Below are positions 28,381-38,192 of a stretch of 64,000 nt of DNA, piece after piece. Source of the DNA: Bog-473 sp963840245 (GTDB taxonomy: Bacteria > Actinomycetota > Acidimicrobiia > Acidimicrobiales > RAAP-2); contig CAWIYI010000033.1 in NCBI GenBank assembly GCA_963840245.1, positions 1-64,000 on the forward strand, read 5' to 3'. Numbering within the stretch: position 1 is the stretch's first letter; each line of letters opens with the position of its first letter. Below the pieces are notes generated by a model, which worked only from the letters and a program-made list of their open reading frames with translations, searched no databases and was not told the DNA's origin. The position numbers and the translations under genes were made by a program.

Positions 28381-29296
28381 GGCGCCGGGGTGTCCGAGGC
28401 CTGTTGGGTGCCGCGTGCCTCATGGTGGCCGGACTCGGCCTCACCGCTTGGTCGGCACCGCCTGCGGGGGCAGGGGCGGCGGCCCGGGCCGACGGTTCCG
28501 GTGGCGCCAGGAGGGCCTTTCCTCTCCCGCCCGGGCTGACCGCGTCGGAGCACAGTGCGCTGCAGCGCTCGGGGGCGTACGGTCCACATCCGGTGCGTCT
28601 CCTCGTCCTGGGTGACTCCATCACCTTGACCCTGGGCACCGGGCTCTCCGTTGATGCGCGGCAGGAGTACGGGGTCAGCGTGACCGACGACGCCACCCTC
28701 GGTTGCGACCTCGACCCGCAGACCTGGATCTTCACGTCGGGCGCAGCGGGCCCGGCCACACCCGGGTGCGACAACTGGCGCGGGCTGTGGCCGCTCCTCG
28801 TCGCCCGGCAGCGGCCCCAGGTGGTGGCGCTCGGGCTGGGGCGCTGGGAGATCGCCGACCACCTGCTGGACGGGCACTGGGTCCACATCGGCGAGGCGGC
28901 TGGGACCGGCACCTGACGGCCGATCTGCAGTCGGCCATCGCCATCCTCCACTCGTTTGGTGCCAGAGTGGTGCTGTTCACCATGCCCTACGTCGACCCCA
29001 GTGATCGCCAACCCGACGGGTTGTCCTGGTCGGAGAACACAGCCGGCTCGCGTGCAGGACGTACAACGCACTGTGCGGCACGTGGCGCGCAGCCGTCCCG
29101 GAGTGGTCAGCGTGATCGACCTCAACCGGATGCTCGACCCCGCCGGCGTCTACACCGCCTCCGTGTCCGGTGTCGACGTGCGTTGGTCCGACTGGCGTCC
29201 ACATCAGCCTGGACGGCGGCGAGCTGCTGCGCGCCAGATCCTGCCCGTGGTCGACCGCATCGGCATGGAGGACGAGGCGGCAAGGTCCCCGGGTGA
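28377..29296 (+). CDS. Exported SGNH hydrolase / O-acyl esterase-like; several frameshifts
   Basis: Begins GTG in the GTGA overlap with the previous gene. A signal segment (VRGLLGAACLMVAGLGLTAWS) precedes an SGNH domain with block I LLVLGDSITLTLG. The central strand AIAILHSFGARVVLFTMPYVDP, the helix VVSVIDLNRML and block V GVHISLDGGELL (Asp/His) lie in different frames. Shifts are needed near 28900, 29040, 29200, 29235 and probably 29270. The likely stop overlaps the next start (29293-29296). The domain resembles the SGNH part of O-acetyltransferase systems, so it may add or remove acyl groups on the envelope glycan. So many shifts in 400 bases suggest a poor consensus rather than a slowly decaying gene, but decay cannot be excluded. 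Confidence 0.6.
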
Positions 29297-30776
29297 GCAC
29301 CCCCGACGTCGCGGACACCCCCGCGACTGCGGACGCCCCTGCGGCCGAGGTCGTCGTCGAATCCGTGTCGGCGGCGATGTCGTTCGCGCCCAATGCAGTC
29401 GGTCCCAACCTCGGCGCGGAGCTGCTCCTCGACGACGAGGCGCGGCCCGGCGTCGAGTCGATGCGGGCCGGCCTCCTGCAGGCGGGCCCGCTCGCCGTCG
29501 GCGGGCGTCGTGGCCAACGGGGCCGGCGTCGTCCTCACCATCGCGCTGGCCCGGCTGCTCAGCCCCGCACAGCTACGGGGTCCTCAACCAGCTGACGGGG
29601 CTGTACCTCATTCTCTCGATGCCCGGGTCCGCGGTGGTGGTGGCCGTGGTGCGTCGCGTGACCATCTGGCACGAGGACGGCAGCGGCCACCTGGTCCGGC
29701 GCTGGGCGGGGCGGGTGCACCGGCAAGTGACCCTGGTCGTCCTGCTGTGGGCCGTCATCGTGTTCAGCAGCCGGCACGAAGTGGCCGTGTTGCTGAACCA
29801 GCAGAGCGGCATCGGCATCGCGGCGATCCTGACGGCCGCCGCCTTCTTCGTCCTGCTCTCGCTCGACCGCGGCCTGCTGCAGGCGCACCGGTCCTACCGG
29901 CCCTTGGCGGCGAATCTCCTCGTGGAGATCGGCGTCCGCCTGGTCGCCGTGATCGTCCTCGTGCTCGCCGGCTTCGGCCCCTCGGGGGCCGCGGTCGGCG
30001 TCCTCATCGGGGAGGTCGTGGCCGCGGCGCACGCCCGCTGGGCTGCGGTGCGAGCCTGGTCGGGCGGCGGGACGGCGCATCTGCTGCGCGCCGCGAGCTG
30101 GGTGGCCGCGGTACGGCCCGACCCGGTGCTCGGGGGCAAGACCCAGGCGCGTCGCACGGTGGTGCTGGATCTCGTCGTGGCGTCCGTCTCCCTCTCCATG
30201 GTGGCGGTGCTGCAGAACATCGACGTGCTGGTGGTCGGCCGCGACAACCCGTCGCACAGCGGCGCCTACGCCGCGGTGTCGGTCACGAGCAAGGCGATCG
30301 TCTTCGGCGCGGTCGTCCTCGGCGGGTACCTGCTCCCCGAGGCCGCCATCCGCTGGCGCCAGGGCGGCCACGCGCTCCGCCAGCTGGCCGTGGTCCTGGT
30401 GCTGCTGGCCGTTCCGTCCGTGTTGCTGCTCGGCGTCGCCCTGATCGCACCCGAGAAGCTCCTGGAGGTGGTCTTCCACCACGCCTACACGTCGGCCGCC
30501 GACGCGCTGGCCCCGCTGGTGCTGGCGATGATCATGCTGAGCGTCTCGGTGGTCCTCACCATGTACCTGCTCGCCGTGGGGCGGCGCTGGGTGGCCGGCG
30601 TGCTGGTCGGTGGCGCCGCGGCGCTGACCGTTGCCGTTCTGGCGGTGCACGGGTCACCGCGGGCCACCGCGCTGGTGGACGTCGGCGTCCAAGCGGTGGT
30701 CCTGCTCGTGATCGTGTGCGGGTTCGCGGTCGTCCACAGAGTCCGAGTCGGGAGGCAGGTCGTAGGGATAACCTGA
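29293..30776 (+). CDS. Polysaccharide flippase (Wzx/MurJ-like); N-terminal frameshifts
   Basis: Polytopic MOP-superfamily protein predicted to flip lipid-linked glycan across the membrane. GTG 29293 gives a hydrophilic acidic leader (STPDVADTPATADAPAAEVV...), then GLLQAGPLAVGG. Two frame changes, near 29505 and 29575, are needed to reach GVVANGAGVVLTIALARLLSP and then YGVLNQLTGLYLILSMPGS. From there to 30776 the frame is intact, with about ten helices, for example LAVVLVLLAVPSVLLLGVALI. About 490 aa when repaired, normal for Wzx. Four bases separate its stop from the GT4 start. Confidence 0.72.
30769..30774 (+). promoter_or_regulatory. -10 box TAACCT, likely leaderless promoter of the GT4 gene
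   Basis: TAACCT ends six bases before ATG 30781, the spacing expected when transcription begins at the A of the start codon. It lies within the last codons of the flippase gene, so the GT4 gene may have its own leaderless promoter. Confidence 0.5.
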
Positions 30777-30780
30777 CCGC

Positions 30781-31995
30781 ATGGGCGACGACCTGGGGCC
30801 GGTGCCGGCCGTGCCCGGCGCCAGCCGTGGGCCCGACCCCGCGAGCACCGACCCCGACGTGCTCGCCGCCATCGCGGCCGAGGCCGGCCTCCGGCGCATC
30901 CACTTCGTCGCCTGGCGCGACCTGGAGGACCCCGAGGCGGGCGGCTCCGAGCTGCACGCCCACAAGATCGCCTCCCGGTGGGCCGCCGCGGGCCTCGACG
31001 TGACCTTCCGCACCTCGGCCGTGCCCGGCGCGCCGGCCGCGCTCACCCGCGACGGGTACCGGGTGGTGCGCCAGGCGGGCCGCTACGCCGTCTTCCCGGG
31101 CGCGGCGTGGGAGGGCGTCCGCATGGGGCACCGCCCCGGCGACGCCCTGGTCGAGATCTGGAACGGCATGCCGTTCCTGTCGCCGCTGTGGTACCGGGGG
31201 CCGCGCATCGTCTTCCTGCACCACGTCCACGCCGAGATGTGGGGCATGGTCCTGCCACCGGCGCTGGCCCGCCTGGGCGACCTCGTCGAGCGCCGGATCG
31301 CCCCCCGCTTCTACCGCTCGAGCCGCATCGTGACGTTGTCGGAGTCCTCACGACTCGAGATCGTCGACATGCTCGGGCTGCGAGCCGACCGGGTGACCGT
31401 GGCGCCTCCCGGGGTGGACGCCCGCTTTCAACCGGGCGGCCACCGCTCACCGACGCCCCTCGTCGTGGCGGTGGGCCGGCTGGTGCCGGTGAAGCGCTTC
31501 GACATGCTGATGCGGGCTCTGGCCCGAGTGAAGACCGGCCAGCCCGAGCTGCGGGCGGTCATCCTCGGCGAGGGGTACGAGCGGGCCGCCCTCGAGGCCC
31601 TGCGCGACGAGCTCGGCGCCACCGACTGGATCAGCCTGCCCGGACGGGTGGGCGACGGGGAACTGGTCGACTGGTACCGCCGGGCCTGGGTCGTGGCGAG
31701 CAGCTCCCAGCGGGAGGGATGGGGCATGACCCTGACGGAGGCCGCATCCTGCGGGACGCCGGCCGTGGCGACGGCCATCGCCGGGCATGCCGATGCCGTC
31801 CTCGACGGCGAGTCCGGCGTCCTGGTGGACGACCCGGCTGACCTCCCGGCCGCGCTCGGGCGCGTCCTGGGCGACGACGTCCTGCGCAGCCGCCTCTCGA
31901 AGGGCGCGCTGGCCCGGGCGCGCTGGTTCACCTGGGACGCCACCGCCCGCCGCGCCCTCGAGGCGCTGGCACAGGAGGCGACACCGGGTTCTTGA
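30781..31995 (+). CDS. Glycosyltransferase family 4
   Basis: 404 aa cytosolic GT-B enzyme. The N-terminal domain has HFVAWRDLEDPEAGGSELHAH with the Gly-Gly acceptor loop. The C-terminal domain has VVAVGRLVPVKRFDMLMRA (Lys), VILGEGYER, and the donor-binding E-x7-E motif around REGWGMTLTEAASCGTPAVA. The donor is probably a nucleotide sugar and the acceptor a lipid-linked glycan, judging by the flippase upstream and AftD downstream. It converges with aftD, with 19 bases between stops. Confidence 0.9.
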   Translation: MGDDLGPVPAVPGASRGPDPASTDPDVLAAIAAEAGLRRIHFVAWRDLEDPEAGGSELHAHKIASRWAAAGLDVTFRTSAVPGAPAALTRDGYRVVRQAGRYAVFPGAAWEGVRMGHRPGDALVEIWNGMPFLSPLWYRGPRIVFLHHVHAEMWGMVLPPALARLGDLVERRIAPRFYRSSRIVTLSESSRLEIVDMLGLRADRVTVAPPGVDARFQPGGHRSPTPLVVAVGRLVPVKRFDMLMRALARVKTGQPELRAVILGEGYERAALEALRDELGATDWISLPGRVGDGELVDWYRRAWVVASSSQREGWGMTLTEAASCGTPAVATAIAGHADAVLDGESGVLVDDPADLPAALGRVLGDDVLRSRLSKGALARARWFTWDATARRALEALAQEATPGS

Positions 31996-32014
31996 TCCCC
32001 GGGCTGGCGGCGGG

Positions 32015-35000
32015 TCAGCCGTCGATGCCGATGATCGTCGGCGCCGGGGGAGGTGTCGGGACGATCTCGCCCGGTGGCACGGCGCGCAGCTTCCGGCGGC
32101 GGAGCGGCTTGCGGACGCGCAGACCCAGACCCGAGATCACGGCGTCGGCGAGCAGGAGGACGACGCCGAGCCAGATCAGGTTGCCGGCGTTGACGAAGGA
32201 CGCGTCCCAGTTGGAGCCGGCCAGGTAGTGGTGGACGTGCTGTCCCTGGACGACGTTGCTGCAGCCGGCGACGATGGCGGCGATGGCGCCCACGCTGGCG
32301 ACGGCTCGGGCCCACGGGACCAGCAGGCCGAGCGTGACCACGCCGGCGACGACGAGGGCCGCCGCCGGGGGGGTGACGAGCCAGGCGACGCCACCGGTCA
32401 CCACGCCGATGAGCAGGGCGCGGGGGAAGCGCGGCCAGCCGCGCTGGCGCTGCTCCTTGGGGGGCGGGGCGCCCGGGAAGGCCAGGACCGCGGCGTCGAA
32501 CGGCACCGCCGGCCGCTCGGGCGGCTCGGGACCGGCCGGCCCGCGCAGACGGCGGGGCAGGTGGCCGCGCACCCAGCGCCGGGCGCGCCGCGGGAGCAAC
32601 CCGAGGACGAGGCAGAGGAGCAGGGTGGCGCCGGAGACGGCCAGCGCGGCCCAGACCACGCGCTGGGGCGTCCAGGTGAGCTCGACCGTGAAGCTCGAGC
32701 CACCGAGGGCGCGCAAGTCGGCCGCGCTGACCTGCCAGCCGTTGGCGAACCCGTCGACGAGATGCGGCGTCCCGAGGTTCACGGCGTGGGTGCCCGCCGC
32801 GGCGCCTGGGCCCGGTTGGGCCACCGCCTGCCAGCCCTTGTTGACGCTCTGCCCGAGAACGAGCTCGAAGGGCTGGGTCGCCCCGGTCACGTCAGCGCCG
32901 TGGCTGTCGATGTGGACGGACGTCGTGGCCACCGTGGGCGCCGGACCGGGCTGGGTCGCCATGAGCTGCGGGGTGCCGGCCGTGGTGGGGAACGCCCCGG
33001 ACCCCGCCGCCCCGCCCGGCGCCGAATCGAGCGCCACCTGATCGATGTTCCAGCCCGTGCAGGTTGTCGGGGCGCTGGCGCACGGAGGGTTGTGCCCGAC
33101 CGCGGTCTCCACGACGTGGGGTCCGGCGCTGAGCGTGATGCCCTTGGCGTCGGGCCCGCAGGGGACGAGCTGCGCCTCGCCGCCGCCGAGGGCATGCGAC
33201 GCGGATCCGACGATCGCGACGTCGATCGGCTGGCCGTCGATGGAGAGGAGGTTGGCCACGCAGTTCCCGGGCAGGGTTGCGGGTGTCGCGGCCGCCCGCA
33301 CACCCGGAATGCCGATCTCGGCGATGCCGAGCGGGAGCTCCAACGGGCCGGCGGAGTAGTAGTTGGCGGCGTACTCGGGACGGACCCCGGTGAACGTGAC
33401 CACGAAGTGCGAGCCGGTCAGGGCGGGAAAGGAGACGGGCACCGTGGTGACGGCCCCCGGAACGGTGCCGTCGGCGATCGGTGGCAGCGTCACCGTGCGC
33501 ACCTGGGTGCCCGACGTGATCGTCATGGCGGTGGGCACCGAGTGCCGGCCGTCGGCGATCACCTGCATGGCGAGGCTGCTGAGCGCCTGCGGCTTCGCCA
33601 GGTCGTAGGTCAGCGTGGAACCGACCTGGGCCTTCGAGCCGAGTCCCGGTTGCCAGGCCGTCGTCGGGTTGCCGTCGACGGTGGCCGAGGCCGTCGCCCG
33701 CACGTCGCCGGGCAGGCGGCCCGAGGAGTACGCGTCCACGACGGTGGTGGCCGGGGCCGTGGCGCGGCCCACCAGGCGGTCGACCTCGTCGTCGGGGATC
33801 AGGGCCGACAGGCTGGCACTGCCCGCCAGCGTGAACGTGCGCGCGGTGGGGAGCGTGAACTGGCGTGAGATCGACGTCTCGGGGTCGTCGCGGGGCGGGT
33901 ACTGCGAGGTCCGCTGGCGGGTCATCACGACCGTGAGGCGGTCGGCGGCCGAGGTCGTGCCGAGGTTGGTGAGCATCTGGGTCGGCATCTGCACGACCTG
34001 GCGCACCTGCTGGCCGGGTATCTCGATCTCGGAGAAGCCGACCGCCGACGCCGAGGGTGGGGGGGCCGAGTCGTTCGTCGTACCGTCGATGGTCACCCGC
34101 AGGGTGTGGAAGGTGCGGCTCGGGAAGGACAGGGTCTGGCCCGACGTGACGTGGGACGAGGCGTCGAGCTTGTAGGTGACGGGGTCCTTGCCGTCGAAGG
34201 TGAGGGTGACACCGGACACCCAGCGGGAGCGGTCACCGCGCTGGGGCTGCACCAGGGTGATGTGGTCCGTGGTGACCGGCTTGGCGAACTGGGACTGCCA
34301 CCACTGGCCCTTGGGGTCCGGCACGAACGTGCCGGCGATCCAGGCCGTGTCGAAGTTGTTGTCGATCGCGCTGTAGGCCTGGTCCTCGGGTGTGTAGGAG
34401 ACCGAGTTGCCGTAGCTGCTGGCCGTCACGTTCACCGCGCCCACGTAGGAGGCGTAGGACTTGCTGCTGATGGTGGTCCCGGGGAACAGCTCGACGGGGC
34501 TGTCGCTCAGGTCGCTCTTGGCCGGGTTGTCGCTGGGCGCCTCGGTGTAGCCGGAGTTGGCCGTGAGCGTGTCCCAGCGGAAGGCCTGCTTGCGGTTGGT
34601 GTCGGTCAGCACGAGCTGCGCCCCCTGCGAGGCCAGCTCGTCGAGCCGGGTGGGCTGGGTGGCGAGCGTGCCGGCGTAGTAGACGGCACTGTCCGTGTTC
34701 AGCAGCCCGAGCCCGGCGAGGTTGTTGAGCCCCGTGGCGTCGCCCTCCATGACCAGCGCGCCGGTGTCGGACTCGCCCCGCACCATCGCCCGCGGGTCGG
34801 GCACGGTGTAGGTGACGAGCGGCGCGGGCCAGCCCTCGTTGCCCGGCACCGAGAGGTCCTGCTCGTTCAAGGTGGACACGATCGAGGCGTTGGGCCGCGG
34901 CGTGCCGAACGAGACCGGGTCGGCGAGGCCGAGCGGCGTCTGCAGGAACTGGGGAGCGAGGAGCTGGGGTTGGGGGACGCCGTAGCGCTCGTACTGCTGG

Positions 35001-36649
35001 TCGTACTCGACCATGAGGTCGCCGGCCCCCATGAGGCGGGCCATCGGCGCGAGCGCGTTCGGGTTGGCCGTGCCGTCCTGGATCGGGCCGTCCGTCGCGT
35101 AGAGCGTGTCGGCCGTGGCGATGGAGCCCATGATCTGCTGCTCGCGGGTGATGAAGTCGCGGTTGAGGAAGGCGGGCTGGGGCGTGTCGACCGTGTCACC
35201 CCAGCGGTAGGCGGCGAAGTCGTTCCCGGGGATGGCGAAGACCCGGGTACCGGGGTGGGTCGCGTTGAGGTGCTTGATGGCGGCGAGCTGGTAGGCGGGC
35301 AGCGACGCCGGCTGGGTGAAGTTGTTGGCGATGGTGTCGCCCAGGAAGAGGGAGGGGTTGTTGGCGACGACCAGGCCGGCCACGAGGATGGCCGTGACGA
35401 GCCCGGCGATGTGGAAGCGGGACCACAGCGCAGTCAGCCCGCTGCCCAGCAGCATGAAGAGGGCGAGCAGGACGAGAGGGGTGGCCCGGTCGGTCGAGCG
35501 GAGCGCGAGGCCGGCGGTGGTGTTCGTCATGAACGACTTGAGGGCGCCACCGATCTCCGTCGGGTGGGAGAACGGGAAGGGCCCGACGGAGAGCACCAGC
35601 CCCACGAAGAGGAGCAGGAGGAAGAAGGCGCGCTCGCGCCAGCGCACGAACGCGGACGCCACCAGGGCGATCACGGGCACGGCGTAGGAGGTGGCCAGGA
35701 GGGCGAGGTCCTGGGTGTAGCGGATGGCGGCCGTCGTCCAGGCGCCGAGGTGGTCGGTGCCGTAGAAGTACCAGTACCCGAGGCCCCGGATGATGTCGGC
35801 CGGGTTCGACGTGGCCGACGTGGAGGGGACGGTCTCCGTGTACTTGAGGACGTTGACGCCGTAGGCCGCCTCGACCTCGAGGCCGGCCATCCACCAGAGG
35901 CAGGCCCCCAGCGTGAGCACGCCGATGCGCAGCACGGTGCTGCCGGCGTGGCGCCATGTCGACTCCCTGAGGACCACCACGGCATAGAGGATCCAGAGGA
36001 CGGGCGCGACGCCGACGTAGATGATGGAGCTGGCGTTGATGCCGCTCACCAGCGCCACGACGACGGCGAAGAGCGCCGGCTCGCGCCAGCCGCCGCGGCG
36101 CAGGGCCACGATGGTCAGGCCCAGCATGAAGGGGAGGCCGGCCCACGGGAGCAGGATCACCGAGATGCGGCCCGAGTACTGGAGGAAGTACGGGGAGAGC
36201 ATGTAGGCGAGCGCGGCGGCGGTCGGTCCGGGCCCGCGGAGGCCGAGGATGCGCGACAGGTACAGCACGCCGAGGCCGGCCGCGAAGAGGATGGAGCCGA
36301 GCCAGAGGCGCTGCGCCACCCACACGGGCACGCCGAGCAGGTGGAACACGGCGAAGAACGGCCCCATCGGCAACAGGTAGCCGATGTACTCGTGGGACAC
36401 GGTGCCCAGGGCAACGGTGGGGTCCCACATGAACGCGACCTGGCTCAGGAAGCGCAGCGGGTCGAGGTAGAGGTAGGTCTTCGTGTCCGGCGTGACGATC
36501 CCGGGCCGCACGGCCAGGAGAGGCACGTAGGCCAGGACGGCCACGACCGACGCTCCCCCGATCCACCACCACCGGTTGCCGATCGCCCTTTCCGGCCGTG
36601 GGGCCGCGTGCCGCCCTCGGGGAACGGTGACAGGGGGTGACGTAGTCAT
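32015..36649 (-). CDS. aftD: AftD-type alpha-(1->3)-arabinofuranosyltransferase
   Basis: Giant membrane enzyme, about 1,544 aa, of the DUF3367/AftD family, which in mycobacteria branches arabinan of arabinogalactan and lipoarabinomannan using decaprenyl-phosphoarabinose. Residues about 25-450 hold some twelve helices; the first external loop VRPGIVTPDTKTYLYLDPLRFL contains the catalytic Asp region. A long extracytoplasmic part has galactose-binding-like modules near residue 750 (SYTPEDQAYSAIDNNFDTAW) and near 985 (ATVDGNPTTAWQPG). Four to five helices close the protein at about 1336-1493. I prefer ATG 36649; a GTG at 36709 would add 20 residues but overlaps the divergent promoter. No frame break occurs in 4.6 kb. 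Its presence suggests an arabinan-containing envelope polymer. Confidence 0.9.
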   Translation of the reverse strand: MTTSPPVTVPRGRHAAPRPERAIGNRWWWIGGASVVAVLAYVPLLAVRPGIVTPDTKTYLYLDPLRFLSQVAFMWDPTVALGTVSHEYIGYLLPMGPFFAVFHLLGVPVWVAQRLWLGSILFAAGLGVLYLSRILGLRGPGPTAAALAYMLSPYFLQYSGRISVILLPWAGLPFMLGLTIVALRRGGWREPALFAVVVALVSGINASSIIYVGVAPVLWILYAVVVLRESTWRHAGSTVLRIGVLTLGACLWWMAGLEVEAAYGVNVLKYTETVPSTSATSNPADIIRGLGYWYFYGTDHLGAWTTAAIRYTQDLALLATSYAVPVIALVASAFVRWRERAFFLLLLFVGLVLSVGPFPFSHPTEIGGALKSFMTNTTAGLALRSTDRATPLVLLALFMLLGSGLTALWSRFHIAGLVTAILVAGLVVANNPSLFLGDTIANNFTQPASLPAYQLAAIKHLNATHPGTRVFAIPGNDFAAYRWGDTVDTPQPAFLNRDFITREQQIMGSIATADTLYATDGPIQDGTANPNALAPMARLMGAGDLMVEYDQQYERYGVPQPQLLAPQFLQTPLGLADPVSFGTPRPNASIVSTLNEQDLSVPGNEGWPAPLVTYTVPDPRAMVRGESDTGALVMEGDATGLNNLAGLGLLNTDSAVYYAGTLATQPTRLDELASQGAQLVLTDTNRKQAFRWDTLTANSGYTEAPSDNPAKSDLSDSPVELFPGTTISSKSYASYVGAVNVTASSYGNSVSYTPEDQAYSAIDNNFDTAWIAGTFVPDPKGQWWQSQFAKPVTTDHITLVQPQRGDRSRWVSGVTLTFDGKDPVTYKLDASSHVTSGQTLSFPSRTFHTLRVTIDGTTNDSAPPPSASAVGFSEIEIPGQQVRQVVQMPTQMLTNLGTTSAADRLTVVMTRQRTSQYPPRDDPETSISRQFTLPTARTFTLAGSASLSALIPDDEVDRLVGRATAPATTVVDAYSSGRLPGDVRATASATVDGNPTTAWQPGLGSKAQVGSTLTYDLAKPQALSSLAMQVIADGRHSVPTAMTITSGTQVRTVTLPPIADGTVPGAVTTVPVSFPALTGSHFVVTFTGVRPEYAANYYSAGPLELPLGIAEIGIPGVRAAATPATLPGNCVANLLSIDGQPIDVAIVGSASHALGGGEAQLVPCGPDAKGITLSAGPHVVETAVGHNPPCASAPTTCTGWNIDQVALDSAPGGAAGSGAFPTTAGTPQLMATQPGPAPTVATTSVHIDSHGADVTGATQPFELVLGQSVNKGWQAVAQPGPGAAAGTHAVNLGTPHLVDGFANGWQVSAADLRALGGSSFTVELTWTPQRVVWAALAVSGATLLLCLVLGLLPRRARRWVRGHLPRRLRGPAGPEPPERPAVPFDAAVLAFPGAPPPKEQRQRGWPRFPRALLIGVVTGGVAWLVTPPAAALVVAGVVTLGLLVPWARAVASVGAIAAIVAGCSNVVQGQHVHHYLAGSNWDASFVNAGNLIWLGVVLLLADAVISGLGLRVRKPLRRRKLRAVPPGEIVPTPPPAPTIIGIDG

Positions 36650-36674
36650 GAAGGAGGACCGAAAGGTCGCCGGG

Positions 36675-36681
36675 TAGTGTA
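36675..36681. promoter_or_regulatory. Overlapping divergent -10 boxes (aftD / methyltransferase)
   Basis: TAGTGTA reads as TAGTGT on the plus strand toward the methyltransferase (start 36727) and TACACT on the minus strand toward aftD (start 36649). Both match TANNNT and lie between the two divergent starts, so the genes may share one regulated region. Confidence 0.4.
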
Positions 36682-36726
36682 AGCAGCGAGCGGCACCCGG
36701 GAGTGTCACACGAAGGGAGAGCGCCC

Positions 36727-37539
36727 GTGGTGACCAGCACGAAAGTCCGGTTGACGGGCGAGCGTCCCCAGCAGGGCGTGACCCCGGACTCGCTGCTCGC
36801 CCTCCACGAGGCCGGCTATCGCGCCGTCCTGGACCGCATCGGTCAGGGTCGCATCCTCGATGTCGGATGTGGCCAGGGGTTCGAGTCCGCCCGGTTCCTC
36901 GCTCCGGGCCGCGAGGTGGTCGGGGTCGACTATGCGTCCGAGGCCGCCGCCACCGCCACGGCGACCTACGGCCCCGAGGGCCTCCGGGTGGCGCAGATGG
37001 ACGCCCTCAACCTCGGGTTCCTGCCGGCAGGCTTCGACGGTGCCTGCTCGTCGCACCTGATCGAGCACTTCACCGACCCCGAGCCCCATGTCGCCGAGCT
37101 GGCCCGCGTGCTCAAGGACGACGGCGTCGGGTGCGTCCTGACCCCCAACAAGCCGGCCGATTTCGAGAACCCCTTCCATCTCCACCTGTTCGAACGGGAC
37201 GAGCTCCGCTCGATGCTGGAACGCCACTTCGGCGACGTCTGGCTGGGCGGGGTCGACGCCGCCCCCCACGTGAAGGCCGACCTGGCGACGCGGCGGGCCA
37301 AGGCGAACAAGCTGCTTCGGCTGGACGTGTTCGACATCAGGCACCGCATTCCTCACGCCTGGTACGTCTGGGCCTACACGAGGCTGCTGCCCGTCGCCTA
37401 CAAGGTGGTGGCCCGCGAGGACTCCGGCGGTGCGACCGGCATCACCGCCGACGACTGGTTCGTCACCGAGGACCTCGACGACACCACGCTCGTGCTCTTC
37501 GCGGTGGTGCGCAGCCCGGTCCGGGACGCCGTGGGCTGA
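36727..37539 (+). CDS. Class I SAM-dependent methyltransferase
   Basis: 270 aa Rossmann-fold methyltransferase. Motif I is RILDVGCGQGFESARFLA, the acidic residue after strand 2 is in VVGVDYASEAA, and motif IV is FDGACSSHLIEHF. Target unknown; envelope glycan or lipid is plausible because aftD is divergent from it. GTG 36727 is chosen because AAGGGAG lies 8 bases upstream; a GTG at 36703 would overlap the promoter. The stop shares a base with the coaE start (TGATG). Confidence 0.85.
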   Translation: MVTSTKVRLTGERPQQGVTPDSLLALHEAGYRAVLDRIGQGRILDVGCGQGFESARFLAPGREVVGVDYASEAAATATATYGPEGLRVAQMDALNLGFLPAGFDGACSSHLIEHFTDPEPHVAELARVLKDDGVGCVLTPNKPADFENPFHLHLFERDELRSMLERHFGDVWLGGVDAAPHVKADLATRRAKANKLLRLDVFDIRHRIPHAWYVWAYTRLLPVAYKVVAREDSGGATGITADDWFVTEDLDDTTLVLFAVVRSPVRDAVG

Positions 37540-38159
37540 TGTTGGCGGTCGGCCTGACGGGTGGCATCGGCTCGGGCAAGTCGGCCGTGGCCGATCTCCT
37601 GGTCGAGCGAGGCGCCGTGCTCATCGATGCCGACCAGGTGGCCCGCGACGTCGTGGCGCCCGGCGGGCCGGCCTACCAACCCTTGCTCGATCGCTTCGGG
37701 CCCGAGATCCTGGCAACCGACGGCACCATCGACCGCAAGGCGCTCGCCGCCGTGGCCTTCGCGAGCGAGGAGAGCCGGCTGGCGCTCAACGCCATCACGC
37801 ACCCGGCCATCGGCATTGCCATGATCGAGGCGCGAGACGCCCTCGAGGACAGCGACGACATCGTTGTCCTGGCCATCCCGCTCCTCACCGCCGTCCACCG
37901 TGACACGGTCAAGCTCCACGAGGTCGTGGTGGTCGACTGCCCGACGGATGTCGCCCTGGAGCGCCTGCTCTCCCAGCGCGGCTTCGACCGCGCCGACGCC
38001 GAGGCGCGGATCAGGTCGCAGATCTCGCGGGAGGAGCGGATCAAGGAGGCGGACTACGTCCTGGACAACTCGGGCGACCGGGTCGCCCTCGCCGTCGAGG
38101 TTTCCAAGCTCTGGGACTGGTTGCTCGAGGCCGCTGCGGCGCGCCGGGCCCACGCCTGA
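37539..38159 (+). CDS. coaE: Dephospho-CoA kinase
   Basis: Last step of coenzyme A synthesis, phosphorylating the 3' hydroxyl of dephospho-CoA. 206 aa. The P-loop is GLTGGIGSGKSAV at the N-terminus, then LIDADQVARDVV with the substrate Asp, and the lid RLLSQRGFDRADAEARI. ATG overlaps the methyltransferase stop. It is upstream of uvrB, a common actinobacterial order (rpsA-coaE-uvrB), although here rpsA lies 20 kb away. Confidence 0.96.
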   Translation: MLAVGLTGGIGSGKSAVADLLVERGAVLIDADQVARDVVAPGGPAYQPLLDRFGPEILATDGTIDRKALAAVAFASEESRLALNAITHPAIGIAMIEARDALEDSDDIVVLAIPLLTAVHRDTVKLHEVVVVDCPTDVALERLLSQRGFDRADAEARIRSQISREERIKEADYVLDNSGDRVALAVEVSKLWDWLLEAAAARRAHA

Positions 38160-38177
38160 GCGGACACAGCCCCCAGG

Positions 38178-38183
38178 TAACCT
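38178..38183 (+). promoter_or_regulatory. -10 box TAACCT of uvrB
   Basis: TAACCT ends nine bases before ATG 38193 with no Shine-Dalgarno sequence, so the uvrB mRNA is probably leaderless or nearly so. I see no LexA-type operator in the 33-base gap. Confidence 0.5.
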
Positions 38184-38192
38184 CCATGGGTC

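Noticed and set aside
34106..36640. 844-residue plus-strand open frame opposite aftD
   Set aside because: Composition is GC-shadow (Glu/Gly/Arg/His-rich) with no domain; the minus strand encodes a complete AftD with helices and modules.
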